From assembly GCF_009936045.1 (NCBI RefSeq), contig NZ_QWEQ01000004.1:170291-234290 (forward strand): 64,000 nucleotides of DNA, read 5' to 3'. A model generated the notes under the pieces. The model searched no databases and was not told the origin of the DNA. It was given only the letters and a program-made list of their open reading frames with translations. Numbering within the stretch: position 1 is the stretch's first letter; each line of letters starts with the position of its first letter. Position numbers and translations under genes: made by a program. The stretch comes from Emergencia sp. 1XD21-10. Lineage in GTDB: Bacteria; Bacillota; Clostridia; Peptostreptococcales; Anaerovoracaceae. Shown here one piece after another: positions 49,281 to 58,300 of this stretch.

Positions 49281-49788
49281 GAATGGCAACCTGCGACTTG
49301 CCGTCCTCGATTTTTCCTTCCATCACCATGCGGTATAGTGTGTCAATGGAATATTCCTCGATGTCGATAGCCTCATTCTCGTCAAAATCTGGTTCTCCCG
49401 CCGTAAGGCCTGTGCAAAGATAGATATATAAAGTTTCCTCGGAATAACCAACCGAAGGGTACATTCTGGTCAGAAGGCGAATGGACGAGGCTCTATAGCC
49501 AGTCTCTTCCCGAAGTTCCCGCAGAGCAGTTTTTTCTGGGTTCATCTCGCCTTCATCAATTTTACCTGCAGGCACTTCCAGCATAACCCGCTCCGCCGGC
49601 TTTCTGAACTGCTTTACCATAACCATATTGCCATCATCTTTTACAGCGGCAATCACTGCACCGCCTCTGTGCTCCACTATCTCTCGAAAAGATTCCCCCT
49701 CCATAACAGTCACCTTGTCTCTTCGCAAATTTAGAATTGCACCCTCGTAAATTCGCTCTGTGCTGATGGTCTCTTCTTCAAAAATCAT
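49234..49788 (-). CDS. Nudix hydrolase, ADP-ribose pyrophosphatase type (184 aa)
   Basis: The ATG at 49,788 (MIFEEETISTERIYEG) follows GGGGGGACACGCT. The Nudix box GKIDEGEMNPEKTALRELRE-ETGY (residues about 78-102) is intact and binds the metal for diphosphate hydrolysis. The fold and length match ADP-ribose pyrophosphatase (NudF-like). It is convergent with spoIIM, the usual Clostridia neighbour. Confidence 0.88.
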   Translation of the reverse strand: MIFEEETISTERIYEGAILNLRRDKVTVMEGESFREIVEHRGGAVIAAVKDDGNMVMVKQFRKPAERVMLEVPAGKIDEGEMNPEKTALRELREETGYRASSIRLLTRMYPSVGYSEETLYIYLCTGLTAGEPDFDENEAIDIEEYSIDTLYRMVMEGKIEDGKSQVAILMVKGLLEEGRLPVR

Positions 49789-49853
49789 AGCGTGTCCCCC
49801 CCTTCGAATTGTTGATATATTTAAGTATACCATTTATTTTTCCGAATTAAAAT

Positions 49854-49880
49854 AGGGAACTTGAAAAAATCAAGTTCCCT
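49854..49880. terminator. Terminator between spoVS and the Nudix gene
   Basis: AGGGAACTTGA and TCAAGTTCCCT arms with a short A-rich loop. On the minus strand ATTTTAATT follows, ending the spoVS transcript 28 bp after its stop. Confidence 0.8.
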
Positions 49881-49907
49881 TTATGTTTTACGGCTGCATG
49901 CTGCCGC

Positions 49908-50168
49908 TTATCTCGGCTCTACAATCAGCTTGATTGCCGTTCTTTCCTCTCCTTCAATCTGAATATCAGTAAATGCTGGCACGCAAACCAGATCAATTCC
50001 GCTTGGTGCAACAAAACCTCTTGCTATGGCTGTGGCTTTAATGGCTTGATTCAGCGCCCCTGCGCCAATTGCCTGCACTTCTGCACCACCTTTCTCTCTT
50101 AAAACACCTGCTAACGCCCCTGCTACCGAATTTGGATTCGACTTAGCTGAAACCTTTAATATTTCCAT
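49908..50168 (-). CDS. spoVS: Stage V sporulation protein S
   Basis: The 86-residue sequence (MEILKVSAKSNPNSVAGALA, then QAIGAGALNQAIKATAIARG, ending IKLIVEPR) is highly characteristic of SpoVS, an Alba-like nucleic-acid-binding protein needed for late sporulation in Bacillus. AGGAGGAAAACAAT precedes the ATG. A TATAAT lies about 50 bp upstream. It is a single-gene unit with a terminator. Confidence 0.93.
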   Translation of the reverse strand: MEILKVSAKSNPNSVAGALAGVLREKGGAEVQAIGAGALNQAIKATAIARGFVAPSGIDLVCVPAFTDIQIEGEERTAIKLIVEPR

Positions 50169-50284
50169 ATTGTTTTCCTCCTAATAAAATTATCATTTTC
50201 TCTATTATACTGGTCAATATACACAAAAAGGGGCTAATTCGTTCGACAAAAAACTTTCTTTTTTCACTTTTTTTATATTTATGC

Positions 50285-50412
50285 TTGCATTTTTCTTCAA
50301 ACTCAGTTATAATTCAATTGTGGTTATCCCCCTGATAACCTCATTAATCTCTAATCCCAATACCCCTTTTGAACAAAGTAGACTGCACCCCTGCGGTCTA
50401 TTTTGTTTTTAT
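50285..50412 (+). ncRNA. Candidate small RNA with strong promoter and terminator
   Basis: TTGCAT, a 17-bp spacer and TATAAT (50,285-50,313) start a transcript that would contain a GGTTATC-CCCCT-GATAACC hairpin. It would end at a stem (GTAGACTGCA paired with TGCGGTCTAT) followed by TTTGTTTTTAT near 50,410. The 100-nt unit has no reading frame of note. Its layout resembles the antisense RNA candidate at 38,697. It could also be an attenuated leader for the gene at 50,440. Confidence 0.5.
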
Positions 50413-50439
50413 CACATGTATAATTGAAAGAGGCACTTC

Positions 50440-51432
50440 ATGAAAATGATTACAGATACTCTAACATTGAATCCATATACAGCAAAGCTGTTCGATACCT
50501 ACTTCGGAGAGCGCAGCTTTGCGGTCTTTGATATAGAGACTACTGGACTGTCCCCCACAAAATGCAAGGTCATTCTCACAGGAATCCTTCTTCGCAAAGG
50601 CGAAAGCTGTCAGGTCATTCAGTATTTCGCAAATGAAACTGACGACGAGAAAGAAATCATTGAAAAAACGCTGAAAATCCTGAATTCCGTGGACTACATC
50701 ATTACCTACAACGGAAAGCACTTTGACATGCCCTTTATGGAAACTCGCGCAAAAAAATACGGACTTTCCTTTCAGCCGTCCGTTTATAACCTGGATTTGT
50801 TCCTTGTCATCCAGGGGCATTCCAATTTGCGTCAGACTCTGCCTAATCTGAAGCAAAAGACTGTAGAAATTTTCATGGGACTGGCAGGCAGCAGAGACGA
50901 TGAAATCTCCGGCGGAGAAAGCGTTGCACTCTACGAACAGTACATGCAGACCCATGCTTTTGCGTTGGAAAAGACCATCCTTCTCCACAATCACGACGAT
51001 TTGATTCAGCTTTACAAACTGCTCCCAGTCATTGCAATGACTGACTTTCACAGAGCTATGTACAAGCTGGGCTTTCTCGCAGGCAATGTGCTGATACAGA
51101 AAATTTCCTTTCAGGGACGCAGTCTTTGCGTTTGCGGCTGGCAGCGCAGCACCCCAAAGGACTATATTGCCTTTCCCACTGCTGAAAAACCTTATTCCCT
51201 GACCATGGACAGCCATAGCGGCGATTTCGAGCTGAACATTCCATGCACTGCAGAAGCCGGCGCATTATTCTTCGACGCACAGGCGATTCTTGAAGGAAAT
51301 ACGGAACCAATTAAAAAGTACCCGTCTGTTGTAGACGGATACCTCATTGCAGAAGATCGCGGCACCATCAATTATATGGAAATCAACGCATTCCTTCTGA
51401 CTTTTTTTCAAACTTTGTCCATAAAAGATTAA
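50440..51432 (+). CDS. RNase H-like (DEDD) exonuclease-fold protein, YprB type (330 aa)
   Basis: Three exonuclease motifs are visible: FAVFDIETTGL (Asp and Glu, residues about 29-39), YNGKHFDMPFMETR near 88, and a distal NHDDLIQLYKL near 186. This is the RNase_H_2/YprB-like fold. An AGAGGCACTTC site precedes ATG 50,440. In Bacillus, YprB is uncharacterised; nuclease activity is inferred from the motifs. It converges with the PH-domain gene and overlaps it by four bases. Confidence 0.82.
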   Translation: MKMITDTLTLNPYTAKLFDTYFGERSFAVFDIETTGLSPTKCKVILTGILLRKGESCQVIQYFANETDDEKEIIEKTLKILNSVDYIITYNGKHFDMPFMETRAKKYGLSFQPSVYNLDLFLVIQGHSNLRQTLPNLKQKTVEIFMGLAGSRDDEISGGESVALYEQYMQTHAFALEKTILLHNHDDLIQLYKLLPVIAMTDFHRAMYKLGFLAGNVLIQKISFQGRSLCVCGWQRSTPKDYIAFPTAEKPYSLTMDSHSGDFELNIPCTAEAGALFFDAQAILEGNTEPIKKYPSVVDGYLIAEDRGTINYMEINAFLLTFFQTLSIKD

Positions 51433-52895
51433 TAAATCAGCTTTGTCTTCACCTCGTCAAAAGCCTCTATGGGCACATTCTTTGCCACCTTGTTGGCAGC
51501 AGCAAGAGGTGCCAGATAGCTGACTGTCACGCTGGCAACACCTTTTCTTTCTTTCCATCTGCTTGCTTTTGCCGTAACACTTTCCACATGGGTTGCTTTT
51601 ACAAAAATAGTTGTCTTTCTAAATCCGCCATAACTCAGAGAAATGTTTTCGAAATTTCCATAGATGGCGGAATTTTTATACTCAAGTACTCTTCCTGTTA
51701 CACTGTAGAACAAAATCAACGCGCCTAAAATCCAGACCTGCTGACAGTAGTCCACATACATCGTACAGTAGATAGATACACCTGCAGCAATTAGCGCCAG
51801 TATAAAGCCCAGACCATAGAAAAAGTAGTGCAGCGATCCCTTTTTCGGCTTGTGATATACAGACTCCTCCAACATCTGAGGCAGAATCTCTGCCATAGCT
51901 TGGCGCACCTTATCTGCCTTCAGAAGGGGAAACACCATCGGTTCCTCGCTACTCTCATTATCACCGACGCCATAGCCGATTGCAAAAAGATTCAGGCTTC
52001 CCACACCGAGCAGCCGCATAAAGAACGACTGATCGTAAAAAAAACCGCTTATCCTATTTTTCTGTATCGTATATTTTTTCTTTGTCAAAAGGCCATACTG
52101 AATCTTTATCGCCTCGCCGTTATCCAGAATTTCAAATCCATAATAACGAATCAGGCTGCCAATCATGCCGCAGATGAAAGAAATTACAAAAGTGATAAGA
52201 AGCAGTATCGCAGCCGTCATACCGATTCCCATGGTGTAAATCGTGTCAGCCACGGATTCAGCCAACAGATTGCTCAGCGACACGCTGAACAACGCCAATG
52301 CAGAAGTTACTACAGTAAACATCTGCAGAAAAAAAAGTCCTTTGGATTTCAAAAGCCCGAGCAGCATTAAATCACCTGCAGATACTTTAATTCTTTTTCC
52401 CTCGGTGCCGGCAAGGGCTGCTCCTTCTTCACCAAGATTAAAGCCATCGAGCCCTTTTCTGCCAGAAATCAGCAAATCCCTGACAACAAAGGCATCCTCC
52501 TTTGCAAAAGTCATACGCACCTTCGTATTCGTGTTGGAAATATTGCTAGCATTGTCCACATTGAGCCGGTATACGCCAAAAACCTGATGAAGCACATTCT
52601 GCGAAAAATCCACAGTAGTTATGGTGGATAGCGGAAGTTCCAGCTGGTTTTTCTTAAAAAGTCCGCTTTTTACAGTTAATTTTTCACTGTCAACTGTATA
52701 ATATGTTGTAAAATACTGGACAATTCTCTGAATCGGTCCGAGAAGTACCACCACAAGCACTCCGATATTTTCATAGAGCACTCGCATGTCACCCTGAATC
52801 AGCCCAATTACGACAGCAATCAAAAGCAGAGAAAAGTCTTTGAAAAAGTTCTCAACGATAAAAATCGGATGTCCCCTCTTTGGTCCAAACTCCAT
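51429..52895 (-). CDS. Bacterial PH-domain membrane protein, YdbT type (488 aa)
   Basis: About six membrane segments alternate with three PH-like (bPH2/DUF304) domains. The first shows YYTVDSEKLTVKSGLFKKNQ and TTVDFSQNVLHQVFGVYRLN; the second is FEILDNGEAIKIQYGLLTKK. YdbT with YdbS is implicated in resistance to secreted bacterial toxins in Bacillus. The stop and start with the 166-aa gene overlap by one base, so the two proteins probably form a complex. Confidence 0.85.
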   Translation of the reverse strand: MEFGPKRGHPIFIVENFFKDFSLLLIAVVIGLIQGDMRVLYENIGVLVVVLLGPIQRIVQYFTTYYTVDSEKLTVKSGLFKKNQLELPLSTITTVDFSQNVLHQVFGVYRLNVDNASNISNTNTKVRMTFAKEDAFVVRDLLISGRKGLDGFNLGEEGAALAGTEGKRIKVSAGDLMLLGLLKSKGLFFLQMFTVVTSALALFSVSLSNLLAESVADTIYTMGIGMTAAILLLITFVISFICGMIGSLIRYYGFEILDNGEAIKIQYGLLTKKKYTIQKNRISGFFYDQSFFMRLLGVGSLNLFAIGYGVGDNESSEEPMVFPLLKADKVRQAMAEILPQMLEESVYHKPKKGSLHYFFYGLGFILALIAAGVSIYCTMYVDYCQQVWILGALILFYSVTGRVLEYKNSAIYGNFENISLSYGGFRKTTIFVKATHVESVTAKASRWKERKGVASVTVSYLAPLAAANKVAKNVPIEAFDEVKTKLIY

Positions 52896-53395
52896 TATAG
52901 AACCCCTTTCTCAGAAATGCGTCGGTACAGCTTTGCTTTCAGGTTCTCGCTGATTGCATCAGCCGTTTCCTTATCCAAACCTTCAATGGAAAAGCTGCCG
53001 CTGGCCAGAGCCATCTCCACCTCAAAAAGCCCCAGCTTTCTGTTGATTGGTCCTTGAGAGACCGTAATATTCTGTATTCTGATGATGGGGATAATGGTTT
53101 TTTTGATGAAGAAAATACCATGGCGAATAACCACCTTGTCCTCTTCAACGTTATATCCCCACTGCTTGTATTCAATGATAGGAAAAACGACCAGCCCAAC
53201 TGCCAGATAACAGACGAAAAACCCTATCACTGCCATAATGAGTACTTTCCAGATTGATTCCCATGCCAAAAATCCCAGCGCAATCTCGCCCGGAACTGCC
53301 ATCGCCAAAACAATCAGAAAGAAAATTCCCCTGCCGATGCGCCAACTCTTAATTGCCTTGGGATCTACCTTGCTGTATTCCATGCTAGATTCCAT
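52895..53395 (-). CDS. Bacterial PH-domain membrane protein, YdbS type (166 aa)
   Basis: Two membrane segments (residues about 22-45 and 50-78) precede one bPH2 domain (GYNVEEDKVVIRHGIFFIKK, then TIIPIIRIQNITVSQGPINR). It is the standard small partner of the larger PH protein downstream; the two are translationally coupled. It overlaps the HD-domain gene by 11 bases. Confidence 0.85.
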   Translation of the reverse strand: MESSMEYSKVDPKAIKSWRIGRGIFFLIVLAMAVPGEIALGFLAWESIWKVLIMAVIGFFVCYLAVGLVVFPIIEYKQWGYNVEEDKVVIRHGIFFIKKTIIPIIRIQNITVSQGPINRKLGLFEVEMALASGSFSIEGLDKETADAISENLKAKLYRRISEKGVL

Positions 53396-53858
53396 ATTCC
53401 TTCCTCCACTTCAAATAACGCTCTTCCTTTTCCGGTCTGTCAAAAGGCATTCCATACTGATAACAATCGATAACATCAGCGTCCTTTACGATTTCCTCGA
53501 TTATGGTTCCGGTCTCTGTCTTTCTGCTGTGGTTTTTTACCGCACAGGCAATGATCTCGATTTCTTCCGCCGAAAACAGCCTGGTTTCCTCTAAAAATGC
53601 TTTAACTGGCTCGTATCCTGCCTCTGCATGTCCACTCTGCTTTCCTGTTAGAATTCTTCCAAAGTCGTGCACACAGGCCGCACAAGCTGAAAGTTCCGGG
53701 TCCGCGCCCCGCTTTAAGGCAAGAATCCACGCAATTCTCGCTGATGAAGCCATATGCAGACGCTCCCAATCCAACGTCTCGTCACGTTCAGAAAACTTTC
53801 CTTCTTGAGCACAAATCACTGCATCAAGCTTTTGCTCCAGTTGATATAATCTGTTCAT
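53385..53858 (-). CDS. HD-domain phosphohydrolase-like protein (157 aa)
   Basis: The start at ATG 53,858 (MNRLYQLEQKLDAVI) has GAAAGGG upstream. HMASSARIAW, the HD pair in CVHDFGRIL (near residue 70), a histidine in KNHSRK and a distal aspartate in KDADVIDCYQYG form the metal-binding HD set. It is cytoplasmic; the substrate is unknown. It is first gene of the operon with the two PH proteins. Confidence 0.82.
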   Translation of the reverse strand: MNRLYQLEQKLDAVICAQEGKFSERDETLDWERLHMASSARIAWILALKRGADPELSACAACVHDFGRILTGKQSGHAEAGYEPVKAFLEETRLFSAEEIEIIACAVKNHSRKTETGTIIEEIVKDADVIDCYQYGMPFDRPEKEERYLKWRKEYGI

Positions 53859-54090
53859 GCTGGTTTCCCTTTCTTTATACTTAGTCAAATATCTTCAGTT
53901 TAACATTTTTTATTTTACAGAAAATCACAATAAAATGCAACTGTAACCTGTGTAATTTTAGTTCATTCCCATTTTTGCAGATTCCCATAAAAAAGTTTTT
54001 TACATTGTTTTCCCCATACTCTCCGTGTATAATGAAACTCCATTCACCTTTATCGTAAATATCCCAAATAAAATTTCAGGAGGTATATTT

Positions 54091-55200
54091 ATGAAAAGCA
54101 AACTATTTTCTCTAGCAGCAGTATGCCTGCTCTGCATGTCCATGTGTATCACCGTATTTGCATCTACCACAGTGCATGCAAATGCAGCGAGCAGCGTATA
54201 CTACCAGGTATCACTGCAGCCAGCAAAAGGCGGAAGTCTTTACATGACTTACGATGATAACCTAAAATTTTTTTATCAGGGCAAAGACACCTACCGAGAC
54301 AGCTGCCGCATTGACAGCAGTGTAAGTCACAAATTCAGCGCTTTAATCGACCGAGGAATCATCGTAAAGCCAAATGCCGGTTGGTATTTTGACGGTTTCT
54401 ATGACAAAAGCGGCAAAAAACTTTCCATTGAGGCGTATAACGTGGAGGTCATTCGCATCACAATTGACGGCGTCTATTATTATGACCTGATTCCGTCTTA
54501 TGACAATCCCGCTTATCGCAATCTCACAGAGAAATACTTTAAAAACGAGATAAAGGATTATATTAAATTCCTCTATGGCACCAGCCGCTACAAAGTCATG
54601 GAAAAGTTAGTATATTATCGCCTACCGAAAACCACTGCGTCCTACTTTCCTCGATTTTCCAAGATGGAGACGCCTAGCTTTCCCGGCAACTTCTCATTGA
54701 CAAAGAAGCTCAGTTCCCCGGACTTTTATGCCGCCGGAAAATCCGGCTTTCAGGCTTCCTACTCGTCTTCTGCCAACAAAGTCATCAAAGTAGATAAAAA
54801 GACAGGCCTTTCTAAAATTACCGGTCCCGGCACGGCAACCATCACCATAAAGGTTCCCGAATCCGGTAAATACTGTTCTGTCATCTATAAGGTCAAGGTA
54901 AGCGTCACTCCTGCCGCCTGTACCAATCTGTCGGCCTCCCGCACTTCTGATAAGAAATCAGTCACTGCGAAATGGAAAGGCGACAGCCGCAATTCCGGTT
55001 ATGAGATTCAAATCAGTGATACCAAGAGCTTTAGCAAAATTGTTGCAAAGAAGACAGTCTCTTCCGGCAAAACTGTTGCCGCCAAGATTTCTACTGCAAA
55101 GTCTGCCTCTACGCAGTGCAAGTACATCAGAATTAGACCTTTCAAAAAATCCTGCGGACAAAAACTATACAGCGAATATATCACAGCAACCATCAAGTAA
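54091..55200 (+). CDS. Secreted protein with Ig-like and Fn3-like domains (369 aa)
   Basis: The ATG at 54,091 follows TTTCAGGAGGTATATTT. A signal peptide (MKSKLFSLAAVCLLCMSMCI, cleavage near NAA) is followed by an unrecognised domain of about 180 residues. A Big-2/Ig-like stretch comes next (IKVDKKTGLSKITGPGTATI), and a C-terminal Fn3-like domain (VTAKWKGDSRNSGYEIQISD). There is no anchor, so it is secreted or bound to the wall non-covalently. It is monocistronic with a strong terminator. Confidence 0.8.
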   Translation: MKSKLFSLAAVCLLCMSMCITVFASTTVHANAASSVYYQVSLQPAKGGSLYMTYDDNLKFFYQGKDTYRDSCRIDSSVSHKFSALIDRGIIVKPNAGWYFDGFYDKSGKKLSIEAYNVEVIRITIDGVYYYDLIPSYDNPAYRNLTEKYFKNEIKDYIKFLYGTSRYKVMEKLVYYRLPKTTASYFPRFSKMETPSFPGNFSLTKKLSSPDFYAAGKSGFQASYSSSANKVIKVDKKTGLSKITGPGTATITIKVPESGKYCSVIYKVKVSVTPAACTNLSASRTSDKKSVTAKWKGDSRNSGYEIQISDTKSFSKIVAKKTVSSGKTVAAKISTAKSASTQCKYIRIRPFKKSCGQKLYSEYITATIK

Positions 55201-55210
55201 AAATCAGCAC

Positions 55211-55247
55211 AAAAGAGCCTTTGGGAAAGAATCCCAAAGGCTCTTTT
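55211..55247. terminator. Bidirectional terminator
   Basis: Perfect arms AAAAGAGCCTTTGGG and CCCAAAGGCTCTTTT with a 7-base loop lie between the convergent secreted protein and adhesin genes and carry A/T tracts on both sides. Confidence 0.9.
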
Positions 55248-55319
55248 GCTTTGTAAATATAGTAAGTAAAGGAAATTTTTATTGTTTAGGAAATTTGAAT
55301 TAAAGAATAAAAAATATGC

Positions 55320-58300
55320 TTATTTCAATCTTCTAATGCTAACAACTAATGCACTAACACCTGCCAGAATCAGTGCCATGTAAAGCAGAATCCGATTTGT
55401 ATCCCCAGTCTTTGGACTTTTCCCATCCTTTGGTACAGGATCTTCTGGAAATTCTACACCCACATCGGTTCTTTTTTTCATAGTATTCTTCACAGTAACA
55501 CGCAGTGCCTCTCCATCCCCCGTGATACAGAATGCGTATTCCCTCTCATCTAGGAGATATCCGGAAGGTGCTTTTGTTTCCCGATAGTAATAAATCCCCG
55601 GCTTCAGCTGTTCAATCACTAGAAGACCATCTCTTGCCGTCGTTTTTTTATAAAGAATTTCTCCCTCTTCATTTGAGATGGCAAATTCCGCTCCAGCAAG
55701 AACATCTCCCGTCTCACTATCCACTTTCGTCAATCTTAGGCTTCCGTACTTCGGTTCTTCCGGCTTTTCTGGAATCTGCGGCTTTTCCGGTTTTTCCGGC
55801 AGCCGGTCATTCTTTACCCCAGTAATCTCGATGGACAACACCTTGGTATCACTGTGATTTCGTTCGTAGGTTTTTGCTTTTGCATTTTTTACCTGAACAG
55901 TCTTTGGCAGTTTTTCATTCTCGTCTGCAGTAATTCTGCAAACAGCCGTTTCTTCATTTAGCTCACTGCTGCCTTCGCCGCTTGCACTTAAATAAAGATT
56001 TCCCAATCGGTCCATCTCTGCTGCGAAGGTTATGCCGTCTGCAAAATTCCAAAGAATCGACTGTTCTTTCTCTAAAGTAAGGGCTTGCGCCTGAGCAACT
56101 TGTTTTCCATCAACCATTGTGCCTGTCAGTCTTCCCTGTGCAATCAGTAAAACTGCGCCGTTATCCTTCGATTCATCGGTCGTCACTAAAATGCCGGAAC
56201 TTCCTTTCTGTGAAGTTACTTCCAGCTGCTTTGGCAAATTCTCCTGATTTTCTCTAAGCCAGGTCACTTCTGTAATCCAGTTATTCCGAATTACCTTCGG
56301 CATATAAGAAATGGTTGTCGTACCTTGATCAGCAGTAACGTCGAAGTTTTCACTTGCCTCTCCTATCTGATACACAGGCATAGGGCCTTCCAGTTTCACC
56401 TTATAGCAAAGTCCATCTGCTTTTACCTGCATCACTGCGTCATTTTCCAAACGGAGCACCGCAGTTTTTCCATTTTTTATATGTACCTGCGTATTGGTTC
56501 TGCCACCCCGTACAGAGATTTTTACAGTTTCGTTCTCTGCATCTTCATCGAGTCTATAGTCCTTACCATCGATATTTACCACCGCCGACTCATAGCGGTA
56601 GAGAGTATCAAAGTCAATAACTGTTCCCAATTTTCCATTTTGGGTAACCGTACCTGAAACACCCATCTGCTGATAGTCAAAATGAAATCGGTCCGCCGAA
56701 AAAATATCTGCCACGTCAAAATAGTACTTGGTATGATTTACTTTATATCCTTCAGGCGCTGAGGTTTCTTTAATATAATATTTGCCCAAAGGAAGTTTTA
56801 TCGCTGCCGACGCTTGACCGTCCGTCACTACCATCTTTCCGACTAAGGTATCAGGCGCAATACCCATATGTTCCGCTGTATAAATACCAAAAACAGCGCC
56901 GCTTCCCTTTTGATAGGTACCGCTTTGATAGCTGGTCTCAAAAAGTTTTTCCAAATCAATTTGCACAGTTACCGCCTCATTCTCATAAGTTGCTGTGTCC
57001 CAAACCAATGGCGTATACTGATTTTCATAATTTACCTGCATTTGGGTCCACTGCCCCTGATTCACAAAACCTTCTGTCGTAGAAATTTCTCGAACCCAGT
57101 AAGTTCCTAGCGGCAGCAGTCCCGATTGTGCAATTCCATTCTCCCCGCTTCGAATCACTTCCACAGGCTTTCCCGCCGGATAAATCATTGTGCCGTCGCA
57201 GGAAGAAAAACGTAAAATCCCGCTGCTGCCATTCTCTCCTGTTAAAGCTGTGGCCTCAGTCGTATCGGGATACGTAATATGAAAGCATTCCTCTTCGACT
57301 GCTGCATTTGAAACCATCTCTATGGTATAGTAACCGCTCTTGTTTTCTGACCCTGGCGCATGTCTCTTAGCTCTAACATAAGTATTTTCATCAAAGAGAC
57401 ATTCATAGAAACGCTTATTATCCCGCAGCCCTTCATACCACGGTACCACTTTCCCTTTATAGGAAATTTCTGGTAATACTCTTTCAAACTGTGAAACCTG
57501 AGATTCTGTTAAAGTTATCTTTGTATGAGTCTGCTTTCCGGAAAGAAACATCTCTGTTCTGATTCCGTCATAGTTCAGAAAATATATCGGTGCCATTTCT
57601 ATGGGTGCTGCTGTAAGTACCACTTTATCCTTCTGCCGCTTACTGCTCCAGCCCTTTGAAGTTACAATTTTAGGACTGTTTTTCTCACTGCAAAAAATCT
57701 CGGTTACAGCAGTCTCCATCTGATGATTTGCAAAAGTTTTCATACCGATTTCTTCATCCCAATTTAAAGTAAACCCATTATCACTTTGATAATGCTGCGC
57801 CAACGTAAAAGAGTACTCCTGTGTGAAGGATTTATAGAATCTCCCCTCCTTATCACAAGGAATCCATCGTTCCAAAAGTCCTTCTTTTACAAGAATTTGG
57901 TAATTTTCTTTTCCATCGGTTGCCAAGTAAACATCATCTCTGTCAACCTGACTCCAGCCCGCCGGCAGCACCACTGCCGCTGCAAACTTCTTGTCACTGC
58001 TCTCTCCGCCATACGCATTTACCGGTTTTGCGGCGATATCATCTATGCCGTATGCACCAAAAATACCGGTAATTTCTTCTTCATCTAAACCCTTTTCGCC
58101 CTCAAGTGCATTGACGCGCACTCGATTACCGTCTTCATAATGCATTGTCACAATGCCGACACTCTGGTTTCCGCTTTTCAATACCGGCTCTGTCATCGGA
58201 ATTTCCGGCAGATAGTCATCCGAAATCGAATCCTTCCAAAGGTGTACATCGGTATAGCAAAATCCGCCTTTGGCATAATTCATCTTATACTCGACTCGAT

